Below, in pieces: positions 58,680-64,000 of a stretch of DNA of 64,000 nucleotides (position 1 is the first letter of the stretch; every line of letters starts with the position of its first letter). The DNA comes from Clostridium neonatale (lineage in GTDB: Bacteria > Bacillota > Clostridia > Clostridiales > Clostridiaceae), in assembly GCF_001458595.1 (NCBI RefSeq), contig NZ_LN890328.1, forward strand, positions 1,208,926 to 1,272,925, written 5' to 3'. The notes beneath the pieces were generated by a model that did not search any database, was not told the DNA's origin, and saw only the letters and a list, made by a program, of their open reading frames with translations. The position numbers and the translations under genes are program-made.

Positions 58680-59659
58680 TGTACTACCTCCTTTTCATAA
58701 AGGAAGCATCTTGTATAATGTCCTTCTTCAACTTTATATAATTCTGGTTCCTCTTCAAAGCATCTTGATATAGCTTTATCGCATCTTGGACAAAAGAGGC
58801 ATCCTTTTGGAAGTTTCAATAAATTAGGCACCATACCTCTAATACTATATAAATTATCCTTATGGCTATCTATTCTAGGCATTGATTTCATTAATCCTTC
58901 AGTATATGGATGACTTATATTATCAAATAATTCAAATACATCTGCCTGTTCCATGACTTTTCCAGCATACATTACATATACGTAGTCACAAATTTCTGCA
59001 ACTATTCCTAAATTATGAGTTATCATAAGTATGGATGTTCCATTTTCTTTTTGGAGCTTTTTCATAAGCTTCAGTATTTGAGCTTCAATTGTAACATCTA
59101 ATGCAGTTGTAGGTTCATCTGCTATAAGAAGTTTAGGCTTACATATCATTGCCATTCCTATAACAACTCTTTGCCTAAGTCCTCCAGATAATTGATGTGG
59201 ATAACTATTATACCTTTTTTCTGGTTCTGGAATTCCTACTTCTTTAAATATTTCAATAACTCTTTTCTTTGCTTCTTCTTTACTTACATTCTCATGAAGT
59301 AATATTGCTTCTCTTACTTGCTTTCCAATAGTATATACAGGATTAAGTGAGGTCATTGGTTCTTGAAATATGAATCCGATCTCATTTCCACGTATTTTTT
59401 GCAATTCTTTTTTACTAAGATCTATGAGTTTCTTATCTTCAAGTTCTATACTTCCGTCCACTATCTTCCCCGGCTTTTTTATTAAATTAATTATGGACAT
59501 TGCAGTCATACTCTTTCCACAGCCTGATTCACCAACAACACCTATAATCTTTCCTTTTGGAACTTCTATATTGACACCATCAACTGCCGGCACAACTCCT
59601 TTTCTTGTAAAAAAATGTGTCTTTAAATTATATATAGATAATAACTTTTCATCTTCCAT
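58676..59659 (-). CDS. oppD: Oligopeptide ABC transporter ATPase OppD
   Basis: 327 residues. Walker A GESGCGKSM (~45, Ser-Met instead of Ser-Thr), signature LSGGLRQRVVIGMAM (~155), Walker B LLIADEPTTALDVTIEAQ, and the C-terminal Cys cluster CLFCPRCDKAISRCFEEEP (~290). ATG 59659 has GGAGGTG in front; GTG 59668 lies within that SD. Normal member of the family. Confidence 0.95.
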   Translation of the reverse strand: MEDEKLLSIYNLKTHFFTRKGVVPAVDGVNIEVPKGKIIGVVGESGCGKSMTAMSIINLIKKPGKIVDGSIELEDKKLIDLSKKELQKIRGNEIGFIFQEPMTSLNPVYTIGKQVREAILLHENVSKEEAKKRVIEIFKEVGIPEPEKRYNSYPHQLSGGLRQRVVIGMAMICKPKLLIADEPTTALDVTIEAQILKLMKKLQKENGTSILMITHNLGIVAEICDYVYVMYAGKVMEQADVFELFDNISHPYTEGLMKSMPRIDSHKDNLYSIRGMVPNLLKLPKGCLFCPRCDKAISRCFEEEPELYKVEEGHYTRCFLYEKEVVQ

Positions 59660-59677
59660 GAAATTCACCTCCTATAA

Positions 59678-60604
59678 CTACTCCTTTAAATATGGATCTA
59701 TGGCATCTCTTAAACCATCACCTAAGAAATTAAATGCTAAAACTATTACTAAAATTGCAATCCCAGGTGCTATTGAAATCCAAGGATCTGTAAATAAATA
59801 TTGCTTTCCTCTAACCACCATGAGTCCCCAGCTTGTTGAAGGTGGCTGTGCTCCAATTCCAAGGAAGCTTAAGCTTGACTCAGATAAAATTGATGCTGGA
59901 ACATTTAATGTAAATAAGACTATTAATGAAGAAATACAATTTGGAAGAATATGCTTGAACATTATAACTGATTTTTTTACTCCAATTGATATTGCAGCTT
60001 CCACAAATTCCTTCTCTTTAAGTGCTAAAGTCTGTGATCTTACAATCCTTGCTGTTCCTGCCCAATTTACGAGACTAAGTGCAATGAAAATGTTTATAAG
60101 ACTAGCTCCTAATGTATACATTACTACCATAGCTAATAATAATGATGGAAATGCTAGCATTATATCTGCAAATCTCATAATAATAAAATCAACTTTTTTA
60201 CCAAGAAAACCTGCCATAAGGCCAAGTATAGTTCCAATAACCATTGATATTACAGTTGGTACAATTCCTATAACAAGTGATATTCTTGCACCATATATAA
60301 GTCTGCTTAAAACATCACGTCCAAGTTCATCTGTACCAAGAAGATGAGTTGAACAAGGTGCAATTAATCTGTCTTTTAATACTTGTGCATTAGGATCATA
60401 TGGCGAAAAAATTGGAGCAAGTATTGCTACTATACATATTGCCAATATTATAAATGCTGAAAATACTGCTAACTTGTTATTTCTAATCATACTTTTTATT
60501 TTATCTAAAGCTGTATCACTATCTTCTATGTCTGTTTCTATATCTTCTTCAAATTCGTTATGAACAAATTCTTCTAATTCTTCTCTTAACTTTGCTTCAC
60601 TCAT
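59678..60604 (-). CDS. oppC: Oligopeptide ABC transporter permease OppC
   Basis: 308 residues. Long cytoplasmic N-terminus with an acidic stretch (FEEDIETDIEDSDTALDKI), TM1 (~45-65), then the binding-protein-dependent permease core with the EAA-loop EFVEAAISIGVKKSVIMFKHILPN (~195). AGGTG precedes the ATG. Pairs with OppB. Confidence 0.95.
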   Translation of the reverse strand: MSEAKLREELEEFVHNEFEEDIETDIEDSDTALDKIKSMIRNNKLAVFSAFIILAICIVAILAPIFSPYDPNAQVLKDRLIAPCSTHLLGTDELGRDVLSRLIYGARISLVIGIVPTVISMVIGTILGLMAGFLGKKVDFIIMRFADIMLAFPSLLLAMVVMYTLGASLINIFIALSLVNWAGTARIVRSQTLALKEKEFVEAAISIGVKKSVIMFKHILPNCISSLIVLFTLNVPASILSESSLSFLGIGAQPPSTSWGLMVVRGKQYLFTDPWISIAPGIAILVIVLAFNFLGDGLRDAIDPYLKE

Positions 60605-60612
60605 ATTTTCAC

Positions 60613-61533
60613 CTACTCACATCTAATTCTTGGATCAATTACTGAATATAAGATATCTGCTACCAAATTACCACCAATTATAAGTACTGTTGTAAAAAGC
60701 ACTGTACCTTGAAGCAGAGGCATGTCTCTGTTTGAAATTGCATCAACAGCAAGTCTTCCTATACCTGGAATAGAAAAAATACTTTCTGTAATTACAGCTC
60801 CAGATAATAAACTAGAAATTTGTATAGCCATCATTGTTACAACTGGAAGCAATGCATTTTTCAAGGCATGACCTACAACAACTATACTTTCAGAGGCACC
60901 CTTAGCTCTAGCAGTCCTTATAAAATCATTTTGCATTATTTCTAAAAGACTTGATCTTGTAAGTCTTGCTATGGTACCTGCTGAGCTCCAACCAAGAACT
61001 ATTGCCGGCAAAGCAAGATGCATCCAAGTTTTATATCCTGATACTGGAAATACTTTTAGCTTGTATGCAAAAACATATTGAAGTAATAATGCTCCCCAAA
61101 ATACTGGCATAGATACACCAAATAATGAAACTGACATAAATAATCTATCTATAATTGTATTTTGTTTTATTGCTGATATTATTCCTGCTGGTATTCCTAC
61201 TATCCATGCTATTACTGCAGCAAATAATGCAAGTTTAACTGTATTAGGAAATGCATCTTTTATTAAATCTGTAACATCTCTCTTTAGTTTATACGACATA
61301 CCTAAATCACCTTGAATTGCATTTATAATATATTTGAAAAACCTTACAATTACAGGGTCATCAAGTCCCATTCTCACTCTAAACTGTTCAATAAGATCAG
61401 GCTTTATATGCTCTCCCATCATTAATGTTATTGGATCACCTGGAACAACATTTAGCATTATAAAAATTATAAAGATAACTCCAATTAATACTGGTATGGA
61501 AATTAAAATTCTTTTTAATATATATTTGCTCAA
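60613..61533 (-). CDS. oppB: Oligopeptide ABC transporter permease OppB
   Basis: 306 residues, six membrane helices, first at ~8-28, with the N-terminal YILKRILISIPVLIGVIFI signature of DppB/OppB and the EAA loop NDFIRTARAKGASESIVVVGHALKNALLP (~195). TTG start preceded by GGGGGGAAGC, which is a strong SD. The start, at 61533, fits the family length. Confidence 0.94.
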   Translation of the reverse strand: MSKYILKRILISIPVLIGVIFIIFIMLNVVPGDPITLMMGEHIKPDLIEQFRVRMGLDDPVIVRFFKYIINAIQGDLGMSYKLKRDVTDLIKDAFPNTVKLALFAAVIAWIVGIPAGIISAIKQNTIIDRLFMSVSLFGVSMPVFWGALLLQYVFAYKLKVFPVSGYKTWMHLALPAIVLGWSSAGTIARLTRSSLLEIMQNDFIRTARAKGASESIVVVGHALKNALLPVVTMMAIQISSLLSGAVITESIFSIPGIGRLAVDAISNRDMPLLQGTVLFTTVLIIGGNLVADILYSVIDPRIRCE

Positions 61534-61577
61534 ATTGCTTCCCCCCTTAGCTTTTTTGATTTACATTGTTGTTATTT

Positions 61578-61611
61578 TAAAAAAGTGGGATATTTCAAAA
61601 TGAAATACCCC
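61578..61611 (-). terminator. Partial terminator between oppA and oppB
   Basis: GGGATATTTC / GAAATACCCC stem, with CTTTTTT on the minus strand. A leaky terminator here would keep OppA levels higher than the permease, a common arrangement. Confidence 0.6.
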
Positions 61612-61629
61612 TGATACATTAACTTAATA

Positions 61630-63261
61630 CTATTCTTCTATATACATATCATGATACATATTTCCAGACCAACCATTCCACAATATCTTATAATTTTTAA
61701 CTCTTGGATTAACTACAAATAAATGTTGTTTTGAATATAGTGGAACCCATGCTGCATCTTCTTGAATAATTTTCTTTTCAAGATCTTGATATAACTTAAT
61801 TCTTTCATCCTCATTAACAATAGTCCTTGCTTTTACTACTTCATTTGAAGCTTCTCCATTATTATAGTTAAAAGATCTCTTTACAGTATTTGTTGGTGCA
61901 AAAAATGTATAAATAAAGTTATCTGGATCATTAAAATCGGCTGACCAGTTTGTAACATATGAACCTAATTTGCCTTCCGCTCTTGTTGAAAACCAAGTTG
62001 CTTCATCAACAACATTAATGTTAACTTTAATTCCTATTTGAGCAAGCATTGATTGAATTAATTCATAAGTTTGAACTGTAGAATCAACACTTTCTGAATC
62101 TTGGCTTATTTCCATCTCAAATCCATTAGGATATCCTGCTTCTTTTAATAATTCTTTAGCTTTTTCCGGATTATATTCTATCACTGGAAGATTTTTATTA
62201 TATCCAATTAATCCTGGTGGGAATATACCTGATTGTACGGTTCCCTTCCCACTATAAACTGTATCTAAAATAGCCTGTCTGTCTATTCCCATTTGAATTG
62301 CTTTTCTTACACGCACATCATTAAGTGGTTCAATATTTTCATTAAGGCTCATATAATAAATACCAACCTTATCTCTGCTTACTATCCAATTTTTGTACTT
62401 ATCACTATATAAGAAATATTTAATTTGCTGTGGTGCAGTATCTAAATCAAGTTCATCTAATTCACCTGATTCAAACATCATTCTTAATGTTTCTGGATCT
62501 TTTACAACCTTGAATGAAATTCTATCTAGCTTAGGTCTTTCATTCCAATAATCATCAAAGGCAACAAGCTGCTCTTCACTGTTTAATACCCAGCTGTCAA
62601 ACTTGAAAGGGCCAGTTCCTACAGTAAGTTCTGGCTTAATTCCAAAATCTGCACCTGCTTCTTCTGTTGCTTTTCTATTATAAATTGATACCCCTGGTGT
62701 AGAAAGATTTGCTAAAAATGGAGCAAACGGCTCGTCTAATGTCATTTTAACTGTGTAATCATCAACAACTTCTAATCCTTTTAATGAATCTGCCTTACCA
62801 TCCATCATGTCTTGTGCTCCGCTTATTGCATCAATAAAATCTTGATTTAGTGCTTCTGTTTCAGGCTTTAGCATTCTTTCAAATGTATATTTAACATCAT
62901 CTGCTTTAAATTCTTCTCCATTATGGAACTTTACACCTTTTCTTAAATGAAATGTATATGTAAGTCCATCTTCTGAAATATCCCAGCTTTCTGCTAAACT
63001 TGGAACAATTTTAGTTTCCCCATTCTCATCTAGTTTTACTTCTACAAGTCTATCAAAAATGTTCATTGGAATTGTATAATCCTCAGTAGTTTTTTGAACA
63101 TCAGCAGTTTGAATTTCTTCATTGGTTGCAAGCCTTAATGTGTTACTTGTATCATCTGATGAAGCTGAACTTGAACTGCTTTTATCTCCACCTCCACATC
63201 CTGTTAATATTAACGTGACTGTTAACACCGCTGCCACTAACGACCCAATTGATTTTTTCAT
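61630..63261 (-). CDS. oppA: Oligopeptide-binding lipoprotein OppA (SBP family 5)
   Basis: 543 residues. Lipoprotein signal peptide with lipobox LTGC (Cys22), then a Ser-rich linker and the bilobed family 5 solute-binding domain (~40-540): [10 protein letters not shown]-like lid, [24 protein letters not shown] (~115), [11 protein letters not shown] (~215), [14 protein letters not shown] (~320), NMYHD near the end. It delivers peptides to OppBC. GGGGGAA precedes the ATG. Heads a five-gene operon. Confidence 0.95.
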   Translation of the reverse strand: MKKSIGSLVAAVLTVTLILTGCGGGDKSSSSSASSDDTSNTLRLATNEEIQTADVQKTTEDYTIPMNIFDRLVEVKLDENGETKIVPSLAESWDISEDGLTYTFHLRKGVKFHNGEEFKADDVKYTFERMLKPETEALNQDFIDAISGAQDMMDGKADSLKGLEVVDDYTVKMTLDEPFAPFLANLSTPGVSIYNRKATEEAGADFGIKPELTVGTGPFKFDSWVLNSEEQLVAFDDYWNERPKLDRISFKVVKDPETLRMMFESGELDELDLDTAPQQIKYFLYSDKYKNWIVSRDKVGIYYMSLNENIEPLNDVRVRKAIQMGIDRQAILDTVYSGKGTVQSGIFPPGLIGYNKNLPVIEYNPEKAKELLKEAGYPNGFEMEISQDSESVDSTVQTYELIQSMLAQIGIKVNINVVDEATWFSTRAEGKLGSYVTNWSADFNDPDNFIYTFFAPTNTVKRSFNYNNGEASNEVVKARTIVNEDERIKLYQDLEKKIIQEDAAWVPLYSKQHLFVVNPRVKNYKILWNGWSGNMYHDMYIEE

Positions 63262-63311
63262 AAAGTATATTCCCCCTTCAAATAGATATAATATTTTTTA
63301 TAATAATAAAA

Positions 63312-63343
63312 AAAGGTGCATTTTTATATAAAAATGCACCTTT
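63312..63343 (-). terminator. Terminator-like hairpin in the oppA leader
   Basis: AAAGGTGCATTTTTATA and TATAAAAATGCACCTTT, ~16-bp stem, with TTTTTTATTATTA on the minus strand after it; 50 bases before the oppA start. Confidence 0.8.
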
Positions 63344-63368
63344 GCTTTCATATTTTGTAATATATGTC

Positions 63369-63397
63369 TAGTATACCATTTTTTACGCTTTAAGTAA
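63369..63397 (-). promoter_or_regulatory. Promoter of the opp operon
   Basis: On the minus strand: -35 TTTACT, 17-base spacer, -10 TATACT. The start point is near 63362, just ahead of the terminator-like hairpin. Confidence 0.55.
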
Positions 63398-63521
63398 ATC
63401 ATTTAGATAAAATTTATTCATAATACTATTCATTTTCTATTCGTCTTAATTTTAAAATCATAAATTATCTTAAATTTTAATTTGATTTTTTATAAGATAA
63501 TATAATCGCCTTATAAACATT

Positions 63522-63556
63522 AGGACTTGCTCTTAATATACTTAAGAGTAAGTCCT
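63522..63556. terminator. Strong hairpin downstream of fprA
   Basis: AGGACTTGCTCTTAA and TTAAGAGTAAGTCCT, 15-bp stem with one mismatch, 5-base loop; it lacks a U-run, so it may be an incomplete terminator or an mRNA-stabilising structure. Confidence 0.5.
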
Positions 63557-63689
63557 TTACGTCAAACTTTCATTATTTACATAAACTAATTATAGCTTGT
63601 GTAAATATATTTCCATTTAACATTAATTTATCAATAACATCAAATTCATCATTCATAGCACATCCACAGCTTTTGCCAAAAGACTGTAA

Positions 63690-64000
63690 TTATTTCATAG
63701 ATTCCATAACGCTATCTACAAGTATATCCATATCTGTAATATTATCTTCTTTCATAGAAGATACAAGCGTAACTTTATCATCTAAAACAGTCATATCTCT
63801 CATTCCTTCTAAAAATTCACGCATTAAATTTCCAGACCTACATGCCCATGATCCATTTTCAATTATTGCAAAAGTTCTATTTTGAAGATTTAAAGCTTTC
63901 ATATCCATAAGATAATTATGCATTGGTGGGTAAATACCAAGATTATATGTTACAGAAGCTAAAACAACATGACTAACTCTAAATGTCTCAGAAATTAAAT
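63690..64000 (-). CDS. fprA: A-type flavoprotein FprA (flavo-diiron protein), C-terminal fragment
   Basis: The visible 103 residues are the C-terminal half of the flavodoxin-like FMN domain: HVVLASVTYNLGIYPPMHNYL, then LNLQNRTFAIIENGSWACRSG and the final helix. This is the signature region of FprA/rubredoxin-oxygen oxidoreductase, which reduces O2 or NO to water or N2O at a di-iron site, cytosolic. The metallo-beta-lactamase-like N-terminal part lies beyond the right edge. The stop TAA is at 63690-63692, after which the frame stays open for 38 more codons (see finding). Confidence 0.88.
   Translation of the reverse strand, partial: LISETFRVSHVVLASVTYNLGIYPPMHNYLMDMKALNLQNRTFAIIENGSWACRSGNLMREFLEGMRDMTVLDDKVTLVSSMKEDNITDMDILVDSVMESMK

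Noticed and set aside
59370-60347. 325-codon plus-strand frame opposite oppC/oppD
   Set aside because: Antisense shadow; the minus-strand frames encode clear OppC and OppD with all motifs.

Overview
The window is very AT-rich (clearly under one third G+C), has dense genes with strong GGAGG-type ribosome binding sites, many hairpin-plus-U-run terminators and TTGACA/TATAAT promoters. Together with the gene content (lactate oxidation with Etf, [FeFe] hydrogenase, flavo-diiron protein, several ECF/ABC uptake systems, GH1 6-phospho-glucosidase) this points to a strictly anaerobic Clostridium sensu stricto, probably near C. beijerinckii/C. butyricum (inference from gene types, not from a marker gene). 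I see no rRNA, tRNA, CRISPR array, transposase or prophage gene.

Left to right. 1-2.3 kb: end of a minus-strand operon of two unrecognised proteins and a TPR protein. 2.4-3.6 kb: a preQ1-I riboswitch with terminator controlling queT-queF (queuosine precursor uptake and synthesis). 3.6-9.0 kb: a DUF975 membrane protein and an ECF vitamin-type transporter (S, fused A-A', T), bracketed by two related blocks of decayed palindromic repeats. 9.0-16 kb: a chemoreceptor, a giant DUF445 protein with a duplicated core, and a PHP-type histidinol phosphatase. 16.5-20 kb: ketopantoate-reductase-like enzyme, a 60-residue winged-helix protein, a rhomboid-like membrane protein with a Cys-rich tail and a NlpC/P60 cell-wall hydrolase. 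20.3-27 kb: a compact four-gene operon of three different dynamin-like GTPases and a coiled-coil protein, the least explained system in the window. 27-34 kb: DAHP synthase, small proteins, a PRPP-synthetase homologue, PlsC, and a monomeric SLBB-type [FeFe] hydrogenase that resembles the oxygen-resistant group A5 enzyme of C. beijerinckii.

34-40 kb: a complete FadR-type regulator - lactate permease - EtfB - EtfA(ferredoxin) - FAD lactate dehydrogenase locus, with a good operator on the permease promoter; this is the layout of electron-confurcating lactate oxidation. 41-43.5 kb: KimA-like potassium importer with a near-perfect promoter, followed by a structured intergenic region that may encode a small RNA. 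43.6-48.9 kb: a Bce-type antimicrobial-peptide sensing and detoxification module (BceS, BceR, BceB, BceA) with a textbook BceR box and an unreported-looking 26-codon ORF in the leader. 48.9-52.7 kb: MarR-FUSC exporter pair, a small pyrophosphatase-like protein, a nitroreductase and an HxlR regulator, two of these with clear operator palindromes. 52.7-57.2 kb: enterochelin-esterase-like protein, glycerol-dehydrogenase-family enzyme and 6-phospho-beta-glucosidase. 57.7-63.3 kb: a full oligopeptide ABC operon (OppA-B-C-D-F) with a terminator-like hairpin in its leader. The right edge cuts an A-type flavoprotein (FprA) gene.

Most starts were chosen from the ribosome binding site; where an upstream in-frame codon falls inside the Shine-Dalgarno sequence it was rejected and the shorter start is given.
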